DNA from: Verrucomicrobiales bacterium
Lineage (GTDB): Bacteria > Verrucomicrobiota > Verrucomicrobiia > Limisphaerales > UBA11358
Reading direction: 5' to 3'
Assembly (NCBI GenBank): GCA_028712475.1
Contig: JAQTQB010000007.1
Location: 89,094 to 153,093, forward strand
Length of the DNA: 64,000 bases
The notes beneath the pieces are model-generated. The model searched no databases. It was not told the DNA's origin and saw only the letters and a list, made by a program, of their open reading frames with translations. Below are positions 51,929 to 61,611 of the stretch, piece by piece; the first letter of the stretch is position 1; each line of letters opens with the position of its first letter. The translations under genes and the position numbers were made by a program.

Positions 51929-52461
51929 CAGTCCTCGATGATCTCGATATGCGCGCCGCCGATGGATTCAAGCAGCTTGCGGGTTTCGGTTTCGGAAAAT
52001 TTCGGATCGGTCGAGCCAACCAGCAGACAGAATTTATCGCGCGAGACCAGCGCGAAGCGTTCGCTAGTGAACAGCGGATGATGGAAGCGCGGCAGTTCGT
52101 TGAAGGCCAGCATTCCAATCAGCGCGCCCACCGCAGCGCCCAGAATCATCATGATGTAGGATGGCACGAAGGTCATCGGCACGCTGAACATCGGCTTGCC
52201 GCCGACGATGAGCGGATAATCAAACGCGTTGCTGAACCAGATCAAGCCGACGACTGACAAGAACGCGCCGCCACCCATGAACAGCGCCACCCAGCCAACA
52301 AGCGAATTTTTCAGGCCCATCACCTTGTCCATGCCGTGAATCGGGAACGGCGTGAACACGTCCCAGCGCGAATAGCCGGCGTCACGGACTTTTTCCGCTG
52401 CGCGTAAAATGGCCGCCGGCGAATCAAATTCAGCAAGGATGCCGTAAGTTTTTTCGCTCAT
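51928..52461 (-). CDS. actD: Alternative complex III subunit ActD (DUF3341)
   Basis: The protein has 177 residues from the ATG at 52461, overlapping the actC stop (ATGA). It starts YGILAEFDSPAAILRAAEKV, has the FTPFPIHGMDKVMG motif, two membrane helices at about 58-80 and 96-120, and a soluble end. This is the DUF3341 pattern of ActD. A longer frame upstream lies inside actC and is not used. Confidence 0.92.
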   Translation of the reverse strand: MSEKTYGILAEFDSPAAILRAAEKVRDAGYSRWDVFTPFPIHGMDKVMGLKNSLVGWVALFMGGGAFLSVVGLIWFSNAFDYPLIVGGKPMFSVPMTFVPSYIMMILGAAVGALIGMLAFNELPRFHHPLFTSERFALVSRDKFCLLVGSTDPKFSETETRKLLESIGGAHIEIIED

Positions 52462-53888
52462 GGCTTTCCTTTCGCGCCGCCGAGCGGATGATGCGGATTG
52501 CCCTGCGGTGTTGCGCCCTTTACTTCCGCGATGGCGACCAGCGGCAGGAATTTCACGAACAGCAGATACATCATGAAAAATGCGCCGAGCGAGCCGATGT
52601 AAAGCGCAACGTCCCAGCGCGTGGGAATGTATTTGCCCCAGTTCGCGGGCAGAAAATCCTGATACAGCGAGCCGACCACGATGACGAAGCGTTCCGTCCA
52701 CATGCCGATGTTGATGAGCACACCGATGATGAACAGCGCCGTGAGGTTCGCGCGGATTTTTTTGAACCAGAGCAGTTGCGTGACGCACACGTTGACGGCG
52801 ATCAGCGTCCATCCGAGAAACCAGTAGGTGTGGCCGAACAGCCGGTGGCCGAAGACCCAGCGCTCGTAAGGATCGCCGCTATACCACGCGATGAAAAATT
52901 CGATGGCGTAAATATAGGCGATGATAAGGCCGCTCACGAGCGTCAGTTTTGCAACCTTGTCCATGTGCGACATCGTGATGATATTTTCCAGGCCGCACCA
53001 TTTGCGCAACGGAACCAGCAGCACGAGCATCATGCCAAAGCCGCAGAACACCGCGCCGATCACGAAGTAAAGCGGGAAGATTGTCGCATGCCAGCCCGCG
53101 AGCATCGAGGTGCAGAAATCCAGACCGACGATGGAACTCACGGTGAACACGAGCAACGTGCAAAGGCCGCAGAGAACGACATAGGCCTTTTCGTAATGAT
53201 GCCATTGCCGCGCCGAGCCGGTCCAGCCCATCGCCAGCAGGCTGAAAATAAATTTGCGCGGACGCGTCACCGCCCGGTCGCGCATCACCGCGAAGTCGGG
53301 AATCATTCCCATCAACCAGAACAGCGTCGAAACCATCAGGTAGGTGTTCACCGCGAACACGTCCCACATCAGCGGCGAACGGAATTGCGGCCAGAGGCCG
53401 TTGGAATTCGGGATCGGGAACATGAACCAGTCGAACCAGGCGCGACCGACGTGGATGGCCGGATAAAGCCCCGCCATCATCACGGAGAAAACCGTCATCG
53501 CTTCCGCCGCGCGGCCAATCGTCGTGCGCCAGTGCTGCCGTGTCAAAAATAAGAGCGCGGAGATCAACGTGCCGGCGTGCGCCACGCCGACCCACCAGAT
53601 GAAGCTCACGATGTCCAGGCCCCATGCCACCGGCTGGTTGTTACCCCAGACGCCGACGCCCGTGGAGACCTGGTAAATCAACGCCATCGGCAGCACCACC
53701 ATTGCGCAAAACGCGGACGGGATGAACAGAATCCACCACCAGCGCGGGATTTTCCCCTCGGCAAATTCCGAGAGCTTGTCTGTCAACGCGCCGAGGCCGC
53801 GATTGTTTTCGACGACGGGCGCGCGGCGCAGTTCCGCCGGCGGCGCGAGCCTGTTCAACTCTTCCAGAATGACAGTGGATTCAGCCAT
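52458..53888 (-). CDS. actC: Alternative complex III subunit ActC (NrfD/PsrC family)
   Basis: The 476-residue protein has about ten membrane helices of the NrfD/PsrC family, with the N-terminal WWWILFIPSAFCAMVVLP, HAGTLISALLFL, and IPNSNGLWPQFRSPLMWD typical of ActC. It carries the quinol site of ACIII and receives electrons for the ActB iron-sulfur clusters. Its start overlaps the actB stop by 1 base. Confidence 0.94.
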   Translation of the reverse strand: MAESTVILEELNRLAPPAELRRAPVVENNRGLGALTDKLSEFAEGKIPRWWWILFIPSAFCAMVVLPMALIYQVSTGVGVWGNNQPVAWGLDIVSFIWWVGVAHAGTLISALLFLTRQHWRTTIGRAAEAMTVFSVMMAGLYPAIHVGRAWFDWFMFPIPNSNGLWPQFRSPLMWDVFAVNTYLMVSTLFWLMGMIPDFAVMRDRAVTRPRKFIFSLLAMGWTGSARQWHHYEKAYVVLCGLCTLLVFTVSSIVGLDFCTSMLAGWHATIFPLYFVIGAVFCGFGMMLVLLVPLRKWCGLENIITMSHMDKVAKLTLVSGLIIAYIYAIEFFIAWYSGDPYERWVFGHRLFGHTYWFLGWTLIAVNVCVTQLLWFKKIRANLTALFIIGVLINIGMWTERFVIVVGSLYQDFLPANWGKYIPTRWDVALYIGSLGAFFMMYLLFVKFLPLVAIAEVKGATPQGNPHHPLGGAKGKP

Positions 53889-56800
53889 TAGCTGCTCCCT
53901 TTCGCGGCAGCTTCATGCGTGTGTTCGGTTTCAAACGGATTGCCGTTGTGCTGCTCAAATTCTTCAAAGCTGTAAGGCCATTCGCGGTAGTCCGGCATCA
54001 GCGGATTCGGATTGCGGATGCGCGCGAGATACGTCGTGCGCGGCTTTGTTAGCAGATTGCCGAGCACGGAATAATTGCGTTCGAGTTCCTTCAGCTTGGA
54101 AACCGTGCTGTTCGGATCGCTGACATCGCCAAAGACAATCGCCTGCGCCGGACACGCCTGCTGGCACGCAGTCTTCGGAATGTTACCGGCAGCCTCCGTC
54201 AGGCGCACGTCGTCCGACGCGCCCGCCTTGACCTTCTGCGCGATTTTCGCCTGCTCGATGCGCTGCGTGCAATAGGTGCATTTCTCCATCACGCCGCGCA
54301 TGCGCACCGTGACGTCGGGATTCTTGGCCATCTTGATCAAGTCCCACTCTTCCTTGTCACGCATCCCGCTGTCGGGGTTTTTCCACCAGCGCAGCATGTC
54401 CCACTGGCCATCGGTCTTGTGCAGCAACGGCGTGGAATAATCCGGCCCCTTGAGCTGCGAGAGCGGACGCTTGTTGTAATCGAGATAATTAAACCGGCGA
54501 ACCTTATACGGACAGTTGTTCGAGCAATAGCGCGTGCCGATGCAACGGTTATACGCCATCACGTTCAAACCTTCCTGATCGTGGACGGTGGCGTTGACCG
54601 GGCAGACGTTTTCACACGGCGCGGCTTCGCAATGCTGGCAGAGCATCGGCTGGTTCACCGCCTGCACGTCGTCAATCCACTTCGCAAATTGCTGGTCGGC
54701 ATCCGACTGGTTTTCGTCGGCCTTGGGATCAAAGAAAGCCGGGTTATTTTTCTTCTTCGGATCGCTCGTGTAATAACGGTGGATGTTCATCCAGTGCATT
54801 TCGCGGCCGCGCAACACCTGGTCTTTGCCGACGATCGGGATGTTGTTCTCGCTCTGGCACGCCAGCACACAGGTGCCGCAGCCGACGCACGAGGTCAGAT
54901 CAATCGCCATGCCCCACTGATGGAGCGCGGTCTTCTTCGCCTCGTCGAGCGGGTTCGGATACAGCGAGGCCACCACTGGCGGCTCTTCGCCCGACATCTT
55001 CTCGGCAAAATCCTTGTGCTTCTCGTATTCGCCGAGGTTCGCCTCGCGCACCGCCGGACGGCCTTCCATGGACCAATGACTTTGCGTCGTAGCCAGAACA
55101 TGCGTGCCTCCGGTTTTTTTAATCGCCGCACCGGTCTCGATGTATTTTCCGCTGAAAATTTTATACGCGTTGAAGCCGACGCCCGTGCCGACACGCCCCG
55201 CCTTCTCGCGACCGTAACCCAGTGCGAGGCCGAGCGAATAATCCGCCATGCCCGGCTGCGTCCAGATCGGACCGGTGGCGCTGCGTCCGTTCAAGGTGAT
55301 TTCGACAAGGTCGCCGTTCTGCACGCCGAGTTCGCGCGCGGTTTTGCGGCTGACGAGCACGGCGTTGTCCCACGTCAGCTTCGTGATGGGATCGGGCAAT
55401 TCTTGCATCCAGCCGTTGTTCGCGTAGCGCCCGTCGTCCATCTTGGCATCGCGGTAGAAGACGACTTCGAGGTTGCTTGCCGTCGGGCCGCTGCTTGAAA
55501 CAAAACCGTTGAATGAATTCTTGAAACCAAGCCCGCCGGAAACCGCAGGCGATGCGCCGGCAAATCCATTGAACAAAAACTTCTTCCAAATCTCGTCGGA
55601 GCCGCCAAAAGTTGCGCGCGTGATTTCGTAAGCACTGGTCTGCGACTCACCGGCGATTCGAGCGAGGAATTCCAGTTCCGTCAGGCCGCCAAACAATGGC
55701 TGGATGAGCGGCTGAACCGGCACCAAGGTTCCCGTGCTCGTTGTGGCGTCGCCCCAGGATTCGAGATAATGCGTGGCCGGGAAATTCCAGTCTGCTTTTT
55801 CAGCCGTCTCGTCTTCGTAATAACCTAGCCGGACGACAGTCCTGGCCTTGCGCTGCAATTCACCCCACCCCATCTGTGCCGGAATGTTAAAGACGGGATT
55901 GCCGCCGAGAACCACCAGCGTGTCAACCGCCTTGGCGTCGAGATATTTTGCCAACTGGCCGTAGCTGCCGTCTTTCGTTTCCGTTGCCGGAATCAAAGTG
56001 ACGGTATTGCCAATCGCACCCAGCGCAGAATTGATTGCGTGCGCGAGCAAATGGACTTCAACCGGCTGGCGCTGGCCGGCAACAACCAAAGCGTCTTTAC
56101 CTGCCGCCGCCAAATCTTTCGCGCACTCGGCCACCCATTTTGAAAAACCACCGTCGAATTTTCCGCCGGTGCCTGAAATCGAGAACTGTGAAGAAGCGAT
56201 GACTCCGGCAATTTGTTGGACTAGGCTCGCCTGCACACGCAACCGATGATCCGCGTTAACGCCGGTCAGGGTAAAGAGCGATTCTACCGCGTAAAGACGG
56301 CTCATGCCGCCGTTTTCCACTTTGCGACCTTTGGCAAAGCGAGCGATGTGATTGTGCCCGTCGTCTTCGCTGCCGAGGAAATCGCAGTCGAGCGACAGGA
56401 TGACCTTCGCCTTGTCGAAATGGAAAATAGGTTTGACCGGCCGACCAAACGCCTGCGTCGCCGCGCGTTGATGGATGCCGGAATCAATCGCGTCGTAAGT
56501 GAACCACTGCGCCTTCGGGAATTTATCCGCGATGATTTTTTGCAGCCGCGCGCGCGAGGGCGACGTGCTGCTTTCGGCGAGGAACGCCAGCCCTTCGCCT
56601 TGATTCGCGGAAAACTTCTTCGACAGGTCGTTCAGGAAGCTCAACGCTTCGTCGCGCGAAACAACTATGCCGTCGTGCTTGAACTGCTTGGCGCGATCAA
56701 CGTCGTAAAGGTCGAGAATCGAAGCCTGCGCGTAACGGTCCGTGCTGCCGTTGCTGCCGGGGAACAGCGCGTTGCCCTCCACCTTGACCGGCCGGCCTTC

Positions 56801-57151
56801 GTAGGATTTGGCCACGAGCGGAACCGCGCCGGTGCGCGTCGGCATGGCCGTCGCGTAAAATTCCGGCTTGCCGTAGATATAATTGGCGGGCTGCTGGCCG
56901 AACGGCTCCAGTTTTTCTTCCGGGCGGCGGCATCCGGAACCCAGCACGCCCAGACCCGCGAGCATCATGGACGCGGACATGATCTTCACGAAATGCCGGC
57001 GCGAAACGGGGTCGGTCAGCTCGCTGGCGCCCTGCGGAAATTCACGCTCCATCCACTGCTTGAACTCCGGCGTGTCGGCCAGTTCGTCCAGACTGCGCCA
57101 GTAACGGCGGCCAGTTGTCGCGGGCGTTGAATTTGTTAAATTTGAATTCAT
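53888..57151 (-). CDS. actB: Alternative complex III subunit ActB (molybdopterin-like/iron-sulfur fusion)
   Basis: The 1087-residue protein begins with an N-domain, a Tat-type motif RRHFVK near residue 50 and a lipobox-like LGSGC. The large middle part (about 70-720) is related to molybdopterin oxidoreductases but should lack the cofactor, as in other ActB. The C-terminal part is a ferredoxin-like domain: CVGCGTCVLAC near 750, CQHCEAAPCENVCP near 835, CIGTRYCSNNCP, CTYC near 959 and ACQQACP near 995, enough for four clusters. Length and fusion are typical. It is separated from actA by 254 repeat-rich bases. Confidence 0.95.
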   Translation of the reverse strand: MNSNLTNSTPATTGRRYWRSLDELADTPEFKQWMEREFPQGASELTDPVSRRHFVKIMSASMMLAGLGVLGSGCRRPEEKLEPFGQQPANYIYGKPEFYATAMPTRTGAVPLVAKSYEGRPVKVEGNALFPGSNGSTDRYAQASILDLYDVDRAKQFKHDGIVVSRDEALSFLNDLSKKFSANQGEGLAFLAESSTSPSRARLQKIIADKFPKAQWFTYDAIDSGIHQRAATQAFGRPVKPIFHFDKAKVILSLDCDFLGSEDDGHNHIARFAKGRKVENGGMSRLYAVESLFTLTGVNADHRLRVQASLVQQIAGVIASSQFSISGTGGKFDGGFSKWVAECAKDLAAAGKDALVVAGQRQPVEVHLLAHAINSALGAIGNTVTLIPATETKDGSYGQLAKYLDAKAVDTLVVLGGNPVFNIPAQMGWGELQRKARTVVRLGYYEDETAEKADWNFPATHYLESWGDATTSTGTLVPVQPLIQPLFGGLTELEFLARIAGESQTSAYEITRATFGGSDEIWKKFLFNGFAGASPAVSGGLGFKNSFNGFVSSSGPTASNLEVVFYRDAKMDDGRYANNGWMQELPDPITKLTWDNAVLVSRKTARELGVQNGDLVEITLNGRSATGPIWTQPGMADYSLGLALGYGREKAGRVGTGVGFNAYKIFSGKYIETGAAIKKTGGTHVLATTQSHWSMEGRPAVREANLGEYEKHKDFAEKMSGEEPPVVASLYPNPLDEAKKTALHQWGMAIDLTSCVGCGTCVLACQSENNIPIVGKDQVLRGREMHWMNIHRYYTSDPKKKNNPAFFDPKADENQSDADQQFAKWIDDVQAVNQPMLCQHCEAAPCENVCPVNATVHDQEGLNVMAYNRCIGTRYCSNNCPYKVRRFNYLDYNKRPLSQLKGPDYSTPLLHKTDGQWDMLRWWKNPDSGMRDKEEWDLIKMAKNPDVTVRMRGVMEKCTYCTQRIEQAKIAQKVKAGASDDVRLTEAAGNIPKTACQQACPAQAIVFGDVSDPNSTVSKLKELERNYSVLGNLLTKPRTTYLARIRNPNPLMPDYREWPYSFEEFEQHNGNPFETEHTHEAAAKGSS

Positions 57152-57177
57152 CTTGAAGTCACAAAGTGACGACCGAA

Positions 57178-57313
57178 AATAGCCCGCCGTTTTAACGGCG
57201 GGATAACAAACCGGAGAAAATCGAGTCCCGAAGGGACGACCGAAAATTTCTGCCGCCCCTGCGGGGCTTTACCGTTTTCTCCATTTATCCCGCAGTTGAA
57301 ACTGCGGGCTATT
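57178..57313. repeat. Palindromic element between actA and actB
   Basis: The outer ends are perfect inverse copies: aatagcccgc at 57178-57187 and gcgggctatt at 57304-57313. Inside are further hairpins: cccgccgttttaacggcggg at 57183-57202, a gtcccgaagggac hairpin, a cccctgcgggg hairpin and cccgcagttgaaactgcggg at 57289-57308. Confidence 0.85.
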
Positions 57314-57370
57314 GTCATTTGTCCCTGCGGGACTCGAATTGGCTCACGGCGACGCTGGTTTGCAAGCGCC

Positions 57371-57398
57371 AATCGTAAATCGTAAATCGTAAATCGTA
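57371..57398. repeat. Tandem repeat before actB
   Basis: Four perfect copies of the 7-base unit aatcgta, ending just before the actA stop codon region. It lies in the same interrupted actA-actB gap as the palindrome. Confidence 0.85.
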
Positions 57399-57404
57399 AA
57401 TTCA

Positions 57405-58067
57405 TTATCGGTGACAGGCGGAGCAGCTTTGGAGCGATTCCACGCGCCAATCATGGACAAAATTTTTGCCGTTCACTTCCTGCAACTTCGCAGCTTCAGC
57501 GGCGTTCGTGCTCCATTGCCAGCCCAGGTCGGTGACTTTGCCCGGCGGACGAATAAACGCCGCCGGGTTGCGGTGGCAGTCCAGACAAAAACTCATGCTC
57601 AAGGATTTGGCGTGGTGCACTTCATCCATCTGGTCAACGCGCCCGTGACATTCCACACAACTGAACCCGCGCGCCACATGCACGGAGTGATTGAAATAGA
57701 CGTAGTCCGGCACGATGTGAACCTGCACCCACGGAATCGGCGTGTTGTTCGTGAAGCTCTCGCGAACGAGCGCAAGGCGCGGGTCATCCTTCAAAATCAG
57801 GCTGTGGCAGTTCATGCAGGTGGACGCCGCCGGGATGCTGGAGAACCATGATTTCTCCACCGTGCTGTGACAATAGCGGCAATCCACCCCTAGCTGCCCC
57901 GCGTGAACTGCATGGGAAAACGGCACCGGCTGCACGGGCTGATAGCCGACGCGGGTATTTTTAGGCGTGCAATAAACCGTCACGCCGGCAGCCACCGCGC
58001 CGCCCACCAGCGCGAGGCCGATGGGTATCAGGAACGGTATCTGGTTGGTCCACTTCGGGAAAATCAC
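57405..58067 (-). CDS. actA: Alternative complex III subunit ActA (pentaheme cytochrome c)
   Basis: The 220-residue protein starts at a GTG (58067), has a membrane anchor at about 10-32 and five heme motifs: CRYCH, CMNCH, CVECH, CLDCH and CSACH, matching the five-heme ActA of other ACIII. It hands electrons from ActB towards ActE. A GC-rich hairpin (cccgccgg/ccggcggg at about 58082-58102) stands 15-35 bases before the start. It is the first gene of the operon. Confidence 0.95.
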   Translation of the reverse strand: MIFPKWTNQIPFLIPIGLALVGGAVAAGVTVYCTPKNTRVGYQPVQPVPFSHAVHAGQLGVDCRYCHSTVEKSWFSSIPAASTCMNCHSLILKDDPRLALVRESFTNNTPIPWVQVHIVPDYVYFNHSVHVARGFSCVECHGRVDQMDEVHHAKSLSMSFCLDCHRNPAAFIRPPGKVTDLGWQWSTNAAEAAKLQEVNGKNFVHDWRVESLQSCSACHR

Positions 58068-58238
58068 TGATATCTCAAAATCACCCGCCGGGGCTTCCGG
58101 CGGGCGCGGGCGAATGGTTAATCATCCGCGCCGCGCCCGCAAGAAAGTTTGTGAAAAATTTCACGTTATCCGGCGCGACTGAACAATTCGCAACGGCTGC
58201 CGAACCGGCTGGCCGGTTTTAAAAGAACAGCCGCTCAA

Positions 58239-58964
58239 TCAGGGCGCGACTGTGTTAGTGGAACCTGTTGCCGGCTTCGGCACCACGTCCGACGCGTTGA
58301 CATGCATCCACTTTCCGTCCCGCGTCTTGATGGTCAGATCCGTGCCAACGGTGCTGATAACCTTGCCAAGCAAAATCCGTCCGTCCGTAAGCCGGATCAA
58401 ATCCGGCTGGCCGTTCAACCACGGGTTGTTGGCGGGCGTCCATGAATCGGGGATATATTTCTTGCCGCCACAGATCAGGCAGGCCTCCAGGCCGGTTCCC
58501 TTGCAGACACTGCAAACCACCTTGCCCGTGCCGCCGCAGATTTTGCAGGGGCCGGTATCCATTGCCTTGCCGTTTTGCATGGCGATGACATGGCCGACAT
58601 GACCCTGGTTATAGGCCGTGTAAGAACCGTTGCCCTGATTAAACTTCTGCCATAAGTCGGTAGGCGGATGGCCCGCCACATCCATGTGAATCCACACCCC
58701 GCGATCCAGCTTCAGGCATGGCCCCGGGCAATCCACCTTGCCGTCCACGCAACCGGGCGCGAGGCATTTGATCGCCCCCGACCCGTTGCAGGCAAAGCAG
58801 ATTTTTTCACCCGCCTTCGGCCCGTCCGGCTGGCTGGCGGACGCGTTGGCGACATCGGGAGCAACAGTGGAAGCCGGGGCGGAACCGCCAGCCGGCTTGC
58901 CGCAACCGGCCAGCAGCGCGAGACAAAAGATGCCGGACACGATCAAAGACGCTGGTCTGTTCAT
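58239..58964 (-). CDS. Lipoprotein with DnaJ-type zinc-finger-like Cys repeats
   Basis: The 241-residue protein has a lipoprotein signal (lipobox LALLAGC at about 15-21). CxxCxGxG-like repeats appear near 55 (CFACNGSG, CLAPGCVDG) and near 137-165 (CKICGGTG, CSVCKGTG, CLICGGKK), as in DnaJ zinc fingers. Between them is a WIHMDVAGHPPTDL segment and after them a small beta domain. DnaJ fingers are normally cytoplasmic; here the anchor predicts an extracytoplasmic place. It lies 171 bases upstream of actA, on the same strand. The function is unknown. Confidence 0.75.
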   Translation of the reverse strand: MNRPASLIVSGIFCLALLAGCGKPAGGSAPASTVAPDVANASASQPDGPKAGEKICFACNGSGAIKCLAPGCVDGKVDCPGPCLKLDRGVWIHMDVAGHPPTDLWQKFNQGNGSYTAYNQGHVGHVIAMQNGKAMDTGPCKICGGTGKVVCSVCKGTGLEACLICGGKKYIPDSWTPANNPWLNGQPDLIRLTDGRILLGKVISTVGTDLTIKTRDGKWMHVNASDVVPKPATGSTNTVAP

Positions 58965-59060
58965 AATTTATTTGGATAACTAAAAGTTCCAAGCCTGCCA
59001 GTCAATGGAATTAAACGGACGGGGCGAGAATAAACTCTCAACATTGGCGGCGGGACTGGC

Positions 59061-59264
59061 TCTTTCCCGAGGTTTTGCGTTGACATCACGGACGTGGTGA
59101 AACCTGGTGCCAACCAATTGGAAATTGAAGTAGTCAACTTCTGGCTGAACCGTATCATCGGCGACGCCGCATTGCCGCCCGATCAGCGGCTCGCGCGCAC
59201 CAGCGTCCGCACGCTGACGGAATCGGGACTGCCCGGACCGGTGCAGATGCTGGAACAAAATTAA
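59061..59264 (+). pseudogene. Remnant of a GH106-like (alpha-L-rhamnosidase) gene, C-terminus only
   Basis: In the frame ending at the TAA 59262-59264, about 60 codons read VDITDVVKPGANQLEIEVVN, then FWLNRIIGDAALPPDQRLA and a final SGLPGPVQMLEQ. This matches the C-terminal beta-sandwich end of GH106-type glycosyl hydrolases. No start codon or catalytic domain precedes it, so it is a leftover of a deleted or truncated gene. It lies directly upstream of the GH35 gene. Confidence 0.75.
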
Positions 59265-59272
59265 ATTGTATC

Positions 59273-61609
59273 ATGCTGATGAAAACAAAATCCGCCGCGT
59301 TGCTGCTGGCTTTGCTCTGCGTCGCCAGTCTTATTTCCTGCGCCACCGGGAAAAAATCACCGCAATCAACTCACACCTTCGCCATCGGCACGAATGATTT
59401 CCTGCTCGACGGCCGGCGCCTGCAGATCCGTTGCGGCGAAATCCACGCCGCGCGCGTGCCGATGGAATACTGGCGGCACCGTTTGCAGATGGCCAGGGCG
59501 ATGGGCTTGAACACGGTCTGCGCTTATCTCTTTTGGAATCTGCACGAGCCTAGGCCCGGCGAATATGTCTGGACAGGCCAGGCCGATGACGCGGAGTTCT
59601 GCCGCATCGCGCAGGAGGAAGGCTTGTGGGTCATTCTCCGCCCCGGCCCGTATGCCTGCGCGGAATGGGAGATGGGCGGCACGCCGTGGTGGTTGTTAAA
59701 GAATGACGACATCAAACTGCGCAGCCGCGACCCGCGCTACATCAACGCGGCGAAATCATATCTGAAGGAAGTCGGGCGCGTGCTTGGCCCGCTGCAAATC
59801 ACGCACGGCGGCCCGATCATCCTGGCGCAGGTGGAAAACGAATACGGCTTCATCGGCAAGGATGCGGGCTACATGGATGAGATCCGAAAGGCTTTGCTGG
59901 ACGCGGGATTTGACGTGCCGCTCTTCGCGTGCAATCCGCCGGACGTGATGCGCCACGGGATGCTCACGAACCTCTTTCAGGCGGCAAACTTCGGCAGCGA
60001 CCCGAAGAGAAACTTTAAGAATCTCCGCGCGCTCCAGCCGCAAGGCCCGCTGTTTTGCAGCGAATTTTATCCCGGCTGGTTCGACACCTGGGGCGTGAAA
60101 CATCATTACGGCAACACGGAAAAATATCTCGCCAATCTCGAATATATGTTGTCGCACAACGCCTCGTTCAGCATCTACATGGCGCACGGCGGCACGACGT
60201 TTGGCTTGTGGTCCGGCTGCGACCGCCCGTTCAAGCCTGACACATCGTCCTACGACTATGACGCGCCGATTACTGAAGCCGGGTGGCCAACGGAAAAATT
60301 TGCGCAGACGCGCGATTTGTTTTCAAAATACTTGCTGCCGGGTGAAACAATTCGTGAAACGCCGGAACGTTATCCCGTCATCGCTTTTGCGCCGGTGGAA
60401 CTGAAGGAAACCGCGCCGTTGTTTGACAATCTGCCCGCGGCGGTGAAGGACGAAACGCCGCGCAACATGGAAGCCTACGATCAGGGTTACGGCTGCATTT
60501 TGTATCGCACGAAAATCCCGGCGGGCGCGGCCGCAACGCTCGAAGCGGCGGCGATCCACGATTTTGGCCATGTGTTTCTGGATGGAAAACGCGCCGGCAT
60601 TCTTGACCGTCGCAATGCAAACGCAAAAATCCTTTTGCCGGAACGCGAGGCCGAAGCACAGCTCGACATCCTCGTCGAGCCGATGGGCCGCATCAATTTC
60701 GGCCCGGAGATGGCCGACCGCAAAGGACTCATCGCACCGGTGAAACTCGGCGGCAACGTTCTGAAAGGCTGGGAAATTTTCAACCTGCCGCTGGATGACA
60801 AGATGATCGCGGGATTGAAATTCACCGGCGCGAAACCCGGCTCAAACGCACCTGCATTCTGGCGCGGCACGTTCAATCTGGAAAAAACCGGCGACACGTT
60901 TCTGGATCTGCGCGGCTGGGGCAAAGGTGATTTGTGGGTGAACGGCCGCTGCCTGGGCCGTTACTGGAACATCGGCCCGTCTCAAACTGCCTACGCGCCC
61001 GGCTGCTGGCTCCGCACGGGCGAAAATCAAATCATCATGCTCGACTACACCAGCCCGGCAAATCCCGTGGTCGCCGGATTGGAAAAGCCGGTTCTTGATT
61101 TGTTGCGACCGCAATTGGATTTCCGGAAGACGCACCGACCGGAAGTGAAGTTGAATCTGGATTCCACCGCACCCATTGACCTGGGTTCCTTCGCGCCGGG
61201 CGCGGACACGCAGAAAATAATGTTCACCACGCCCGCCGCCGGAAAGTTTTTCTGCCTCGAAACTTTGAGCGCGCACGATGGCAAACCGTTTGCCGCCGTC
61301 GCCGAACTGGACCTGCTCGACACGAACGGAAACGCCATCAGCCATGAAGGCTGGACAATCGCATTTGTGGACAGCGAGGAACGCAACAGCGAGGACGGCT
61401 CGGCGGAGAACGCGATTGACGGCCAGACGGCGAATTTCTGGCACACCCAATGGTCAGACGCCTCGCCCGGTCATCCGCACCGGCTGATTTTGGACCTCGG
61501 CAAGTCGCAGGTGATTTCCGGTTTCCGTTACGTTCCACGCCAGGGCGAAGGCGGCGGACGCATCAAGGATTACCGGGTTTATATCAGCGACAATTTGACC
61601 GGTAAATAA
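59273..61609 (+). CDS. Beta-galactosidase (GH35), lipoprotein, with truncated discoidin domain
   Basis: The 778-residue protein has a lipoprotein signal (lipobox LISC at about 20-23; start ATG at 59273 or 59279). The GH35 barrel shows the acid/base Glu190 in VENEYG and nucleophile Glu264 in FCSEFYPGW, and beta-domains follow. The C-terminal part from about 615 is a discoidin (F5/8C)-like domain (LILDLGKSQVISGFRY) that stops abruptly at YRVYISDNLTGK, before the last strands. It removes beta-galactose or related ends from glycans outside the cytoplasm. Confidence 0.92.
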   Translation: MLMKTKSAALLLALLCVASLISCATGKKSPQSTHTFAIGTNDFLLDGRRLQIRCGEIHAARVPMEYWRHRLQMARAMGLNTVCAYLFWNLHEPRPGEYVWTGQADDAEFCRIAQEEGLWVILRPGPYACAEWEMGGTPWWLLKNDDIKLRSRDPRYINAAKSYLKEVGRVLGPLQITHGGPIILAQVENEYGFIGKDAGYMDEIRKALLDAGFDVPLFACNPPDVMRHGMLTNLFQAANFGSDPKRNFKNLRALQPQGPLFCSEFYPGWFDTWGVKHHYGNTEKYLANLEYMLSHNASFSIYMAHGGTTFGLWSGCDRPFKPDTSSYDYDAPITEAGWPTEKFAQTRDLFSKYLLPGETIRETPERYPVIAFAPVELKETAPLFDNLPAAVKDETPRNMEAYDQGYGCILYRTKIPAGAAATLEAAAIHDFGHVFLDGKRAGILDRRNANAKILLPEREAEAQLDILVEPMGRINFGPEMADRKGLIAPVKLGGNVLKGWEIFNLPLDDKMIAGLKFTGAKPGSNAPAFWRGTFNLEKTGDTFLDLRGWGKGDLWVNGRCLGRYWNIGPSQTAYAPGCWLRTGENQIIMLDYTSPANPVVAGLEKPVLDLLRPQLDFRKTHRPEVKLNLDSTAPIDLGSFAPGADTQKIMFTTPAAGKFFCLETLSAHDGKPFAAVAELDLLDTNGNAISHEGWTIAFVDSEERNSEDGSAENAIDGQTANFWHTQWSDASPGHPHRLILDLGKSQVISGFRYVPRQGEGGGRIKDYRVYISDNLTGK

Positions 61610-61611
61610 CC

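Noticed and set aside
58209..58225. aaccggctggccggtt hairpin as terminator of the zinc-finger lipoprotein gene
   Set aside because: The T run is on the wrong side for the minus-strand gene.
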